Assembly: GCF_001758465.1 (NCBI RefSeq)
Contig: NZ_MJIC01000014.1
Coordinates: forward strand, 465,986 to 529,985
Length of the DNA stretch: 64,000 bases
Reading direction: 5' to 3'
Source of the DNA: Marisediminitalea lipolytica
GTDB taxonomy: Bacteria > Pseudomonadota > Gammaproteobacteria > Enterobacterales > Alteromonadaceae
In this document: in pieces, positions 36,643-44,990 of the stretch
Layout: every line of letters begins with the position of its first letter
Position numbering within the stretch: the first letter of the stretch is position 1
Position numbers and translations under genes: made by a program
Notes under the pieces: model-generated
The model's input: only the letters and a program-made list of their open reading frames with translations
Databases searched by the model: none
What the model was told of the DNA's origin: nothing

Positions 36643-36681
36643 GCCTGCTCAGGCTGGCGGCCACAGCCTGCCTGAGCAGGC
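36643..36681 (+). repeat. Strong REP-like inverted repeat between dmpN and dmpO
   Basis: GCCTGCTCAGGC (36643-36654) and GCCTGAGCAGGC (36670-36681) form a perfect 12-bp stem with a 15-base loop that itself contains TGGC-G-GCCA. No T tract. I saw no second copy in the window. Likely stabilises the upstream message or tunes the subunit ratio. Confidence 0.7.
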
Positions 36682-36699
36682 CAAATCAGGAGAATTATT

Positions 36700-37062
36700 A
36701 TGGCAGTTGTTGCAATTGGTGAATACAAATTCCCATCGCGGGACAGAGTAGAAAACTATTATGGCCATCAGTTGTTGTTCGCAAGCTGGGACCATCATTT
36801 GTTGATGGCAGCACCTTTTATGCTGTTCGGTGCGCCTGATCAAAAACTCGGTGACATTATTGAGCAACAGTTAAAGCCCTTGATGCAGCCGGATCCGGAC
36901 TTTGACAAAATTGACTGGGATGCCATTGAGTGGACGAAGAGCGGCGAACTATGGACCCCGGACTTTAATAAAACGGTAAAAGAAAACGGGCTGGTGCATA
37001 AAGAACAGTTTCGCTTTAAAACGCCGGGTCTATCGACCTTGGTTCCGCCCCAGGGAGAGTAA
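36700..37062 (+). CDS. dmpO: Phenol hydroxylase oxygenase gamma subunit DmpO
   Basis: 120 residues. AIGEYKFPSRDRVENYYGHQLLFASWDHHLLMAAPF at the start is the phenol-hydroxylase C-4 (DmpO) signature, and the end LSTLVPPQGE is also typical. Structural subunit of the hydroxylase. Good ribosome site (AGGAG) after the intercistronic hairpin; two bases before the dmpP start. Confidence 0.94.
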   Translation: MAVVAIGEYKFPSRDRVENYYGHQLLFASWDHHLLMAAPFMLFGAPDQKLGDIIEQQLKPLMQPDPDFDKIDWDAIEWTKSGELWTPDFNKTVKENGLVHKEQFRFKTPGLSTLVPPQGE

Positions 37063-37064
37063 CC

Positions 37065-38126
37065 ATGAGTTTTGAAGTAACCATTGAGCCATTGGGGCAA
37101 ACCATAGAGGTGGAAGAGGACCAGACCATCCTTGATGCCGCATTACGCGCCGGGATTTATCTCCCTCACGCCTGCTGTCATGGTCTGTGTGCGACCTGCA
37201 AGATTGATGTGCTGGATGGCGAAGTGGACCACGGCGAAGCATCCAGCTTCGCGCTTATGGATTTCGAGCGTGACGAGAATAAATGCCTGGCTTGTTGTGC
37301 CATTCCGGAAAGCGATCTGGTGATCGAAGCGGAGATTGAGGAAGACCCTGACTCCCGCAATCTGCCGGTACAGGATTATCAGTGCACCGTCAGTCGCATT
37401 GAAGATCTGACGCCCACCATCAAGGGTATCTGGCTGAAAATAGAAGATGCCGAGGGTATCGATTTTCAGGCTGGTCAGTATATCAACCTTAATTTACCTG
37501 ACGATATTGGCAGCCGGGCGTTTTCAATCGCCAGTATTCCTGAGCAATCCGGTGAGATTGAGCTGAACATTCGTAAAGTGCCTGGTGGTGTGGGTACGGC
37601 TTATATTCATGACGAACTGAAAGAAGGCGATGCGATCTCCTTTAGTGGTCCCTATGGCCGCTTCTTCGTGAAAAAGTCTGCCGACATGCCCATGATCTTT
37701 ATGGCCGGTGGGTCAGGGCTGTCGAGCCCGCGTTCGATGATCGTGGAATTGCTTGAAGAAGGCTGTGAGTTACCTATAACGCTGGTGTACGGTCAGCGTA
37801 CCCGCGAAGAACTCTATTATCATGACGAGTTTTTAGCGCTGGCAGAAAAGTACAGTAATTTTACTTATATACCTGCGCTTTCCGACGCAGGCGATGACGG
37901 TGAGTGGAAGGGCGAGGTTGGGTTTGTGCATGAAGCTGCACAACGCGCCTTTAACGGTGACTTCAGTGGTAATAAAGCTTATCTGTGTGGTCCTCCGCTC
38001 ATGATAGATGCTTGCATTAACACCTTAATGCAAGGGCGTTTATTTGAGCGTGATATCTACACTGAGAAATTTATCTCGGCGGCCGACGCGCAACAGGTAC
38101 GAAGCCCGTTATTTAAGAATATCTGA
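37065..38126 (+). CDS. dmpP: Phenol hydroxylase reductase DmpP
   Basis: 353 residues. N-terminal plant-type [2Fe-2S] domain (C37-x4-C42-x2-C45, fourth cysteine about C77), then FAD-binding RAFSIAS and NAD-binding GGSGLSSPRSM with YLCGPPLM near the end. Passes electrons from NADH to the diiron oxygenase. Last gene of the upper-pathway block; the lower block starts 333 bp on. Confidence 0.95.
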   Translation: MSFEVTIEPLGQTIEVEEDQTILDAALRAGIYLPHACCHGLCATCKIDVLDGEVDHGEASSFALMDFERDENKCLACCAIPESDLVIEAEIEEDPDSRNLPVQDYQCTVSRIEDLTPTIKGIWLKIEDAEGIDFQAGQYINLNLPDDIGSRAFSIASIPEQSGEIELNIRKVPGGVGTAYIHDELKEGDAISFSGPYGRFFVKKSADMPMIFMAGGSGLSSPRSMIVELLEEGCELPITLVYGQRTREELYYHDEFLALAEKYSNFTYIPALSDAGDDGEWKGEVGFVHEAAQRAFNGDFSGNKAYLCGPPLMIDACINTLMQGRLFERDIYTEKFISAADAQQVRSPLFKNI

Positions 38127-38138
38127 TTAAACAGAATA

Positions 38139-38164
38139 GCGTCTGTAGTTTCGGCTACAGACGC
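38139..38164 (+). terminator. Hairpin after dmpP
   Basis: Perfect ten-base stem GCGTCTGTAG / CTACAGACGC with loop TTTCGG (a stable tetraloop-like turn), twelve bases after the dmpP stop. No T tract follows, so it may block exonucleases rather than end transcription. Confidence 0.55.
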
Positions 38165-38200
38165 ATGGAGTCGCGATGACATCCTGTTATTACAAAGTGC

Positions 38201-38252
38201 AAGCCACAATGCCTGAACGCAGCACGCTAACGGGTAATGTGGCTTTTTATTT
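38201..38252 (+). terminator. Possible terminator before the dmpC promoter
   Basis: AAGCCACA (38201-38208) pairs with TGTGGCTT (38238-38245), and TTTATTTT follows. The loop is long (about 29 bases), so this is tentative. Confidence 0.4.
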
Positions 38253-38324
38253 TGGTCCCGGAGAAGTGAGTTATCCAGGGGGAACCACCGCTTTGTTGTG
38301 CCGGGATTTCTGCCTCTTTTAAAC

Positions 38325-38370
38325 ATACCTTTAAAGTATCGATTGGTTTTATAAATGGTATTAGACGGTA
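38325..38370 (+). promoter_or_regulatory. Composite LysR operator upstream of dmpC
   Basis: ATACCTTTAAAGTAT (38325-38339) fits ATAC-N7-GTAT, and a second GTATT begins at 38358, exactly 22 bp after the first GTAT; GGTA follows ten bases later. Aligned without gaps to 23511-23556, 33 of 46 positions agree, and both stand in the same orientation towards the genes they precede. This implies the BenM-like LysR gene at 22582 also controls the lower pathway. Confidence 0.7.
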
Positions 38371-38390
38371 TGGGGTTGGGAAATTACACT
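38362..38390 (+). promoter_or_regulatory. Candidate sigma-70 promoter of the dmpC operon
   Basis: TAGACG (38362-38367), 17-bp spacer, TACACT (38385-38390). The -35 adjoins the second GTAT half site, the same geometry as at 23547. Downstream leader contains ACACT-N7-AGTGT (38386-38402) and a GGGCTT/AAGCC hairpin near 38427-38443. Confidence 0.45.
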
Positions 38391-38459
38391 GACTTTAAGT
38401 GTTATTGAGTTGTAAATATTAATTTAAGGGCTTGCATAAGCCTTAAGCGAGAGTCCGAT

Positions 38460-39920
38460 ATGCGCCAAGTAGAAAATTTTATCCGCGGAGAGTTTGTTGC
38501 AGCCAGAGATGGCAAGCGTTTTGACAAAGTATCTCCGGTTACCGGCGAGGTTATCGCCAGCATTGCTGAAGCAGGACGCAGCGACGTTAATGAAGCCGTT
38601 TTAGCCGCTAAAGCCGCACTGCAGGGGGAGTGGTCGACCTTTACCACCAATCAGCGTGTTGAGATGCTGTACGAAGTGGCTGACGAAATTACCCGTCGTT
38701 TTGAAGATTTTGTTGAAGCGGAAATGGCTGATACCGGTCAGCCTTCGCATGTTATGCGTCATGTGTTCATTCCCCGTGGTGCGGCTAACTTTAAAATCTT
38801 TGCTGACACCATCAAAAATGTACCTACCGAGAGCTTTATGCTGGATACGCCGGACGGGGCCGGTGCACTGAACTATGGTGTGCGCACACCAAAAGGCGTT
38901 ATCGGTGTTATCAGCCCGTGGAATGCGCCTTTTATGCTGATGACCTGGAAAGTTGGTCCGGCGCTGGCCTGTGGTAATACCGTGGTAGTCAAGCCATCTG
39001 AAGAAACTCCGCTGACCTCTGTACTGCTGGGCGAAGTGATGAACAAGGTGGGTGTGCCAAAAGGTGTGTATAACGTGGTGAATGGGTTTGGTCCGGATTC
39101 GGCTGGTGCCTTCCTGACGGAACACAAAGATGTGGATGCCATTACCTTTACCGGCGAAACCCGCACGGGTACCGCGATCATGAAAGCGGCAGCCGAAGGT
39201 ACCCGCGATGTATCCTTTGAAATGGGCGGTAAAAATGCCGGCATCGTATTTGCGGATTGTGATTTTGATAAAGCCATCGAAGGCATTTCCCGCTCATCAT
39301 TCTTAAACTCGGGTCAGGTGTGTTTAGGTACCGAGCGGGTTTACGTTGAGCGCCCGATTTTCGATAAGTTCGTTGCTGCGCTGAAAGAAAAAGCCGAAGC
39401 CGTTAATTATGGTAAGCCCACTGATGAAGGCGTTAATTACGGCCCGCTGATCAGTAAAGAACATCAGAACAAGGTGTTGTCTTACTATCAAAAAGCCGTG
39501 GAAGATGGCGCAACGGTGGTAACCGGCGGTGGTGTACCTGAAGTACCGGAAGCATTAAAAGACGGCAACTGGATCCAGCCTACTATCTGGACCGGTTTAT
39601 CTGATGATGCCGCTGTCGTGCGTGAAGAAATTTTCGGCCCGTGCTGCCACATTCGTCCGTTTGATACGGAAGAGGAAGTCATCGGCCTGGCTAACAACAC
39701 GGATTACGGCCTGGCAACCACCATCTGGACCAAAGACCTGCCTCGCGCTCACCGTATGGCAGCCAAAATCGATGTGGGTATTTGCTGGGTAAACAGCTGG
39801 TTCCTGCGCGACCTGCGCACCGCATTCGGTGGTACTAAACAGTCTGGTATAGGCCGTGAAGGCGGCGTGCATTCACTGGAGTTCTACACTGAGCTGCGTA
39901 ACGTTTGCGTGAAGTTGTAG
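38460..39920 (+). CDS. dmpC: 2-hydroxymuconic semialdehyde dehydrogenase
   Basis: 486 residues, ALDH superfamily of normal length. FEMGGKNAGIVFADCD supplies the general-base Glu, NSGQVCLGTERV the catalytic Cys, and SPWNAPFMLMTWKVGPALACGNTVVVKPSEETP the NAD site. Oxidises the ring-cleavage product to 2-hydroxymuconate, opening the 4-oxalocrotonate branch. First gene of the lower operon and, with no dmpD hydrolase in the window, the only visible route from the semialdehyde. Confidence 0.93.
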   Translation: MRQVENFIRGEFVAARDGKRFDKVSPVTGEVIASIAEAGRSDVNEAVLAAKAALQGEWSTFTTNQRVEMLYEVADEITRRFEDFVEAEMADTGQPSHVMRHVFIPRGAANFKIFADTIKNVPTESFMLDTPDGAGALNYGVRTPKGVIGVISPWNAPFMLMTWKVGPALACGNTVVVKPSEETPLTSVLLGEVMNKVGVPKGVYNVVNGFGPDSAGAFLTEHKDVDAITFTGETRTGTAIMKAAAEGTRDVSFEMGGKNAGIVFADCDFDKAIEGISRSSFLNSGQVCLGTERVYVERPIFDKFVAALKEKAEAVNYGKPTDEGVNYGPLISKEHQNKVLSYYQKAVEDGATVVTGGGVPEVPEALKDGNWIQPTIWTGLSDDAAVVREEIFGPCCHIRPFDTEEEVIGLANNTDYGLATTIWTKDLPRAHRMAAKIDVGICWVNSWFLRDLRTAFGGTKQSGIGREGGVHSLEFYTELRNVCVKL

Positions 39921-39932
39921 GAGGCTGATTCC

Positions 39933-40730
39933 ATGGATAACGCTCAAATTAAAAAACTCGGTGACGACCTTTACGAGGCGATGCTGTCGCGCAATACGCT
40001 GGTCCCTTTCACCGAGCAATACCCGGATATTACGCTGGAGCAAGCTTACGAAATTCAGCTTCAGTACATCAAGCGTCGCATTGACGCCGGCGAGAAAATA
40101 GTCGGTAAGAAAATCGGTGTTACTAGTAAAGCGGTGCAGGATTTTCTTGGTGTGTTCCAGCCTGACTTTGGTCAGCTGACCGACAAAATGGTGTATCAGG
40201 AAGGTGAGACTATCGACCTGAACGAACTTATCCAGCCGAAAGCAGAAGCTGAGCTGGCCATCGTACTGAAAGAAGATCTGATTGGCCCGGGCATTACCGC
40301 CGTGGACGTTATTCGCGCCACCGATTATGTCAGCCCGTGTTTTGAGATCGTCGACTCGCGTATCAACGACTGGAAAATCAAAATCCAGGATACCGTAGCG
40401 GACAACGCATCCTGCGGTGTATACGTGGTGAGCAATATCAAAGCCGATCCGCGCAAGGTCGACATCACCATGGCAGGCATGACCCTGTATAAAAATGGCG
40501 AGTTATTTTCTACCGGTGTTGGCGCTGCAGTGCAGGGCTCGCCATTTAATGCAGTGGCCTGGCTGGCCAATACCTTAGGTGAGTTGGGCATTCCGTTTAA
40601 AGCGGGTGAAGTGATTCTGTCTGGCTCACAATCTGCGTTAGTCCCGGTGACCGACGGAGACGAACTCGAGTGTTACATCGCCGGCGTGGGTGGTTGTAAA
40701 GTGAAATTTGCCGGGAGCACAAAAGTATGA
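39933..40730 (+). CDS. dmpE: 2-oxopent-4-enoate (2-hydroxypentadienoate) hydratase
   Basis: 265 residues, fumarylacetoacetase-like fold of the MhpD/DmpE family. EKIVGKKIGVTSKAVQDFLGV, then PKAEAELAIVL with metal-binding acids and DWKIKIQDTVADNASCG, match hydratases rather than decarboxylases. Adds water to the dienoate to give 4-hydroxy-2-oxovalerate. AGGAGG ribosome site; four-base ATGA overlap with the next gene, its paralogue, which fits the known hydratase/decarboxylase complex. Confidence 0.92.
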   Translation: MDNAQIKKLGDDLYEAMLSRNTLVPFTEQYPDITLEQAYEIQLQYIKRRIDAGEKIVGKKIGVTSKAVQDFLGVFQPDFGQLTDKMVYQEGETIDLNELIQPKAEAELAIVLKEDLIGPGITAVDVIRATDYVSPCFEIVDSRINDWKIKIQDTVADNASCGVYVVSNIKADPRKVDITMAGMTLYKNGELFSTGVGAAVQGSPFNAVAWLANTLGELGIPFKAGEVILSGSQSALVPVTDGDELECYIAGVGGCKVKFAGSTKV

Positions 40731-41521
40731 AAACCAGCTTAACCCCAGAACAAATCATCCGTTTTTGTGAGCGAGTGGAGGGTGCTCAGCGCCGTGCTTA
40801 TGACATTCCCAAACTCACAAACGAATACCCGGAAATGACAGTAGAAGATGGTTATGCAGTACAAAATGCCCTGCGTGCCCGTTTTATTGAACAGGGTGAA
40901 AAACTGGTGGGCTGGAAAGCCGGCCTGACCTCAAAAGCGAAAATGGTGCAGATGGGGGTGGATAAACCTTCCATCGGATTCCTTACTGATGCCATGTCGC
41001 GCCCGGAAAATACGGCTATCAGCACTGATGACCTGGTACATCCACGGGTGGAATGTGAAGTTGCCTTCATTACTAAGGCAGAACTGAGCGGCCCGGCATG
41101 TACCCGCGCTGACGTGCTCGCGGCGACCGATTTTGTCATGCCTGCGGTAGAAGTGATTGATTCCCGTTATGAGAACTTCAAGTTCGATTTGCCCAGTGTT
41201 ATCGCCGATAACAGCTCTTCAGCCCGCTTTGTGGCCGGTGGTCGCCCTCGTTACGTTGAAGATATTGAGGTCGACGGTATTGGTGTGGCCATGGAACTGA
41301 ACGGTGAAATTGTTGAGATGGGCTCTTCTGCGGCGGTAATGGGCCATCCTGCCGATGCGGTTGCCATGCTGGTTAACATCTTACATGACATGGGCGAAGT
41401 GTTACCCGCCGGTAGTTTTGTCATGAGTGGCGGTATTACTGCGGCAGTGGCGGTTAAGCCGGGTGACAACGTGATCGCCCGTTACCAGGATTTAGGCAGC
41501 GTCAGTCTGCGCTTCGAATAA
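40727..41521 (+). CDS. dmpH: 4-oxalocrotonate decarboxylase
   Basis: 264 residues, paralogue of the preceding hydratase. EKLVGWKAGLTSKAKMVQMGVDKPSIGFLTD and HPRVECEVAFIT are the decarboxylase form of the motif (WK-A-GLTSKAK instead of KK-I-GVTSKAV). Magnesium-dependent removal of CO2 from 2-oxo-3-hexenedioate. Overlaps dmpE by four bases; the two enzymes work as a complex in Pseudomonas. Confidence 0.92.
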   Translation: MKTSLTPEQIIRFCERVEGAQRRAYDIPKLTNEYPEMTVEDGYAVQNALRARFIEQGEKLVGWKAGLTSKAKMVQMGVDKPSIGFLTDAMSRPENTAISTDDLVHPRVECEVAFITKAELSGPACTRADVLAATDFVMPAVEVIDSRYENFKFDLPSVIADNSSSARFVAGGRPRYVEDIEVDGIGVAMELNGEIVEMGSSAAVMGHPADAVAMLVNILHDMGEVLPAGSFVMSGGITAAVAVKPGDNVIARYQDLGSVSLRFE

Positions 41522-41546
41522 GCCTGGCCGTAGGAGGAGAACAAAA

Positions 41547-41792
41547 ATGCCAATACTCGAAATGCACCTGATGAAAGGGCGAACGGAAGAGCAAAAATGT
41601 AATGCCGCGAAAGCCGTCACCGAGGCACTGGTGTCGTCGCTGGGGGTAAAACGCGAATCCGTTCGTATCCTGATCACCGAACACGGTGAACACGACTTTT
41701 TTGTGTCCGGAATGACCATGAAAGAGCGTAGCCAGGCTCAGCTTTCGGCGCAACAGTCAGCCCAACAACCACTGAATGCAGAGGGAAAATAG
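41547..41792 (+). CDS. dmpI: 4-oxalocrotonate tautomerase with C-terminal extension
   Basis: 81 residues against about 62 for the usual enzyme. Catalytic Pro follows the initiator Met, Arg in KGRTEEQ and Arg in VRILITE are conserved, and Phe in HDFFVSG lines the site. The last ~20 residues ([20 protein letters not shown]) are a Gln/Ala-rich tail not part of the fold. Converts 2-hydroxymuconate to its keto tautomer. Two bases before the next start. Confidence 0.9.
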   Translation: MPILEMHLMKGRTEEQKCNAAKAVTEALVSSLGVKRESVRILITEHGEHDFFVSGMTMKERSQAQLSAQQSAQQPLNAEGK

Positions 41793-41794
41793 TA

Positions 41795-42709
41795 ATGAAA
41801 AAGATTAAATGTGCGTTAATTGGTTCGGGCAATATTGGTACCGACCTTATGTACAAAGTGATGCGTAGCGAATGGCTCGAGCCGGTTTGGATGGTAGGTA
41901 TCGACCCTGAATCTGAAGGTCTGGCCCGCGCTGCCAAGATGGGACTGAAAACCACAGCAGAAGGTGTTGATGGTCTGCTGCCGCACGTTGAGGAAGATGG
42001 TATTCAGATCGCTTTCGATGCGACCAGTGCCTATGTACATGCTGAAAACAGCCGCAAACTGAATGCTCTGGGTGTGATGATGATTGACCTGACGCCAGCG
42101 GCCATCGGCCCATTGTGCGTGCCGCCGGTTAACCTGAAAGAACATGCCGATAAACAGGAAATGAATGTCAATATGATTTCCTGTGCAGGCCAGGCGACCA
42201 TTCCGATTGTAAATGCCGTGGCTCAGGTACAGGGCGTGGAATATGCCGAAATTATTGCCAGCTTATCCAGTAAATCAATCGGCGCTGGTACCCGCGCTAA
42301 CCTCGATGAATTTACCTTTACTACCTCTAACGCTATCGAGAAAGTGGGGGGCGCGAAACGCGGTAAAGCGCTCTGCGTCATCAATCCGGCTGATCCACCT
42401 ATCATCATGCGTAATACCATTTACTGCCTGACCGAAGGCGAGCCGGATGAAGTGGCGATTCGTGATTCCATTCTGAAGATGATCGAAGAAGTGCAGAAAT
42501 ACGTGCCGGGCTACAAGCTGGTTAACGGGCCAAGTTTTGATGGCAACAAAGTTGCGGTCTTTATGGAAGTGGCTGGCCTGGGTGATTACCTGCCGAAATA
42601 TGCCGGTAACCTGGACATCATGACCGCCGCGGCCACCCGTACGGCAGAAATGTTTGCCGAAGAAATTGCTAACGGCACCATCAAGTTAACCCCAGTGGAG
42701 GCAGCGTAA
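41795..42709 (+). CDS. dmpF: Acetaldehyde dehydrogenase (acylating)
   Basis: 304 residues. Rossmann start [14 protein letters not shown], catalytic Cys in [14 protein letters not shown], and NRGKAL-type end region. Oxidises acetaldehyde to acetyl-CoA with NAD+ and CoA, receiving it by channelling from the aldolase encoded next. The stop and next start overlap (TAATG), consistent with a tight two-enzyme complex. Confidence 0.95.
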   Translation: MKKIKCALIGSGNIGTDLMYKVMRSEWLEPVWMVGIDPESEGLARAAKMGLKTTAEGVDGLLPHVEEDGIQIAFDATSAYVHAENSRKLNALGVMMIDLTPAAIGPLCVPPVNLKEHADKQEMNVNMISCAGQATIPIVNAVAQVQGVEYAEIIASLSSKSIGAGTRANLDEFTFTTSNAIEKVGGAKRGKALCVINPADPPIIMRNTIYCLTEGEPDEVAIRDSILKMIEEVQKYVPGYKLVNGPSFDGNKVAVFMEVAGLGDYLPKYAGNLDIMTAAATRTAEMFAEEIANGTIKLTPVEAA

Positions 42710-43743
42710 TGAGCGATAAGAATATTATTTTACATGACATGTGCCTGCGCGATGGTATGCATGCGAAGAAAGAGCAAATCAGCGTAGAGCAAATGGTTAA
42801 AGTCGCAAAAGCGATGGATAATGCCGGCGTACCCTACATTCAGGTTACTCACGGTGCCGGCCTTGGCGGAAACTCATTACAGCATGGCTTTGCCCTTGCC
42901 AGTAATGAGGAGTACATCAGTGCAGTGGCAGATGCGGTTAAGCAAACCATTATTTCTGTGCTGCTGATCCCAGGCCTTGGCACCATGAAAGAGCTGAAGT
43001 CAGCTTATGAAAGTGGCGCACGTAGTGTGCACGTAGCGACTCACTGTACCGAAGCTGACACCTCACCCCAGCACATCGCTTTTGCGCGTGAATTAGGCAT
43101 GGATACTTCAGGCTTTTTGATGATGTCGCACTTAAACACACCAAAAGGTCTGACAGAGCAAGCCTTACTGATGGAATCTTACGGTGCTAATACCGTCTAC
43201 ATCACCGACTCTGCTGGTTACATGTTGCCGGCAGACGTTACCGAAATCATCGGCATGCTGCGTAATGAACTGAAACCTGAAACTGAAATTGGCTTCCACG
43301 GCCACCATAACATGGGTATGGGCGTAGCGAACTCCGTTGCCGCAATTGAAGCTGGCGCGACCCGTATTGACGCTTCTGTCGCTGGTCTTGGTGCCGGTGC
43401 AGGCAACACGCCACTGGAAGTACTGGCGGCAGTGCTGGAGCGTATGAATATCCCCACCGGTCTTGATTTGTTCAGGCTGATGGATATCGCTGAAGACATT
43501 ATCACGCCGATGATGGATCACATGGTAAGAATCGACCGTGATTCTCTCACGCTGGGTTATGCCGGGGTTTACTCCACCTTCTTACTCCACGCTAAGAAGG
43601 CCGCGGAAAAATATGGCTTATCTGCCCGTGACATTCTGGTAGAGCTGGGCCGTAAGAAAATGATCGGTGGCCAGGAAGATATGATCCAGGATACCGCCAT
43701 GACACTGGCCAAAGAAAAAGGCCTGTTAAAAGAAGCTGTATAA
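42709..43743 (+). CDS. dmpG: 4-hydroxy-2-oxovalerate aldolase
   Basis: 344 residues, HMG-CoA-lyase-like TIM barrel followed by a communication domain. Metal and substrate residues visible in [15 protein letters not shown] near the N-terminus and [15 protein letters not shown]. Splits 4-hydroxy-2-oxovalerate into pyruvate and acetaldehyde. Forms the channelling complex with DmpF. Confidence 0.95.
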   Translation: MSDKNIILHDMCLRDGMHAKKEQISVEQMVKVAKAMDNAGVPYIQVTHGAGLGGNSLQHGFALASNEEYISAVADAVKQTIISVLLIPGLGTMKELKSAYESGARSVHVATHCTEADTSPQHIAFARELGMDTSGFLMMSHLNTPKGLTEQALLMESYGANTVYITDSAGYMLPADVTEIIGMLRNELKPETEIGFHGHHNMGMGVANSVAAIEAGATRIDASVAGLGAGAGNTPLEVLAAVLERMNIPTGLDLFRLMDIAEDIITPMMDHMVRIDRDSLTLGYAGVYSTFLLHAKKAAEKYGLSARDILVELGRKKMIGGQEDMIQDTAMTLAKEKGLLKEAV

Positions 43744-43752
43744 AGGTGCCCT

Positions 43753-44505
43753 ATGCCTGATAAAAATCTCGCCATTGTCGTTGGTGCTACCGGCACTTTT
43801 GGTGTGGAAATTGTTCGTCAGTTAGTTGAAAACGGCCTGCATGTGCTGGCCGTTGGCCGCAGCGCCGATTCACTGGCGAGTCTCACTGAACGCTTTAATG
43901 ACGTCAGTGTGGTCCAGGCTGATATCAGTCAGGACAGTGCGATTGAAGCCATTAAATCCGCGATTACCGCGCCGGTAAAAATGCTGGTACACGGCCCCGG
44001 CGTGGCGGTTGCTGGTGGCATTCTGAAAGCCCCTACAGCAGCTATGGTGGATGCCGTGAACATTAAAGTCGGCGGTATTTTACGATTAAGTCGCGCCGCC
44101 GATGAACACTTTACCGACAATGCACGCATTGTTGCGATTGGCGGTCACTATGGTCTGGAACCTACGGAATACGCCGCATCTGCCGGGGTTGCTAACGCTG
44201 CACTGGTAAATGTAATGCGTCAGCTATCCTTAGCCTATGGTCGCCGTGGCATTAGTGCCCATACTATTGCGCCGGGGCCAGCCGACAGTGAACGCTTGCG
44301 TAATGTGGCAGCGGCTCGCGCTGAGCAACGTGGTATCAGCGTAGATGACGTACTGGATGAACTGCTTGATGAGTCGTCAGTACATCAGTTTACTACGGCT
44401 GAACAAGTGGGCTGGGCAGTGTGTAATTTGCTGGACGATCGTGCCATTGGTATGACCGGGTCAACCATTATGCTCGACTCTGGTCGGCGTAAAGGGTTGC
44501 CTTAG
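43753..44505 (+). CDS. Atypical SDR protein in the meta-cleavage operon
   Basis: 250 residues. The cofactor loop GATGTFG (11-17) is kept, but catalytic positions are altered: the usual NNAG reads HGPG (80-83), the catalytic Ser region is VAIGGHYG (no Ser), and the Y-x3-K motif is Y140-AASA with Ala for Lys. Either it is non-catalytic or uses another mechanism. Ten bases after dmpG and within the same operon direction; not part of the classical dmp set. Role unknown; possibly redox or regulatory in substituted-catechol metabolism. Confidence 0.85.
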   Translation: MPDKNLAIVVGATGTFGVEIVRQLVENGLHVLAVGRSADSLASLTERFNDVSVVQADISQDSAIEAIKSAITAPVKMLVHGPGVAVAGGILKAPTAAMVDAVNIKVGGILRLSRAADEHFTDNARIVAIGGHYGLEPTEYAASAGVANAALVNVMRQLSLAYGRRGISAHTIAPGPADSERLRNVAAARAEQRGISVDDVLDELLDESSVHQFTTAEQVGWAVCNLLDDRAIGMTGSTIMLDSGRRKGLP

Positions 44506-44533
44506 ACCGCCTTTTTCTATCGGGAGTAGTGTT

Positions 44534-44953
44534 ATGCCAATCGTTAAGTTTCATTTAGCTGATAAAGATATCAGCGATGACCAGATTGAATCGGTCATCG
44601 AACAGGCCACGCAAATTTATGCTGAGGTGCTGGACAGTCCTGTCGAACGTATTCGCGTTTTTGTGGATTTGCATGCCCCCAACCTTATTGGCGTAGGCGG
44701 TAAGCTGGTCAGTAAGGGCGGAAAGAACGCGCCGTTCTTCGAGTTTATTGTGATGAAAGGCCGCACGCTGGCTCAGCGTCAGGCTATCGCTGAACAATTT
44801 ACTGCCATGCTGGCGGCAACGCTGAATGTGGATCGTGCCGAAATTCGTGGCAACTGCTACACAGTAGAACCGGAAAACTGGAGTATCGCCGGCAGTTTAG
44901 CCTCCGAAATTCGCAAGGCTGAAATCGAGGCGCGCGCTAACGCCGCATCATAA
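44534..44953 (+). CDS. Fused tautomerase-superfamily protein
   Basis: 139 residues: two beta-alpha-beta 4-oxalocrotonate-tautomerase units in one chain, the first starting MPIVKFHL with Pro in position 2, the second at about FFEFIVMKGRTLAQRQAI. Size and build resemble the cis-CaaD/MSAD group, but I do not see their diagnostic histidine. Second tautomerase of the operon; may act on an intermediate different from that of DmpI, or on methylated ones. Function inferred only from family and place. Confidence 0.75.
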   Translation: MPIVKFHLADKDISDDQIESVIEQATQIYAEVLDSPVERIRVFVDLHAPNLIGVGGKLVSKGGKNAPFFEFIVMKGRTLAQRQAIAEQFTAMLAATLNVDRAEIRGNCYTVEPENWSIAGSLASEIRKAEIEARANAAS

Positions 44954-44990
44954 GCGGTGAGCGTCAGCAAATTGAATAGGGGAGAGCACC

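Noticed and set aside
36643..36681. Rho-independent terminator inside the phenol hydroxylase operon
   Set aside because: Stem is strong but no T tract follows and dmpO and dmpP are needed in the same complex.
38380..38397. Second -24/-12 promoter before dmpC
   Set aside because: A GGG-AAATTACACT-GA stretch has roughly the right spacing, but lacks the GC at -12 and CAC after GG; the sigma-70 hexamers fit better.
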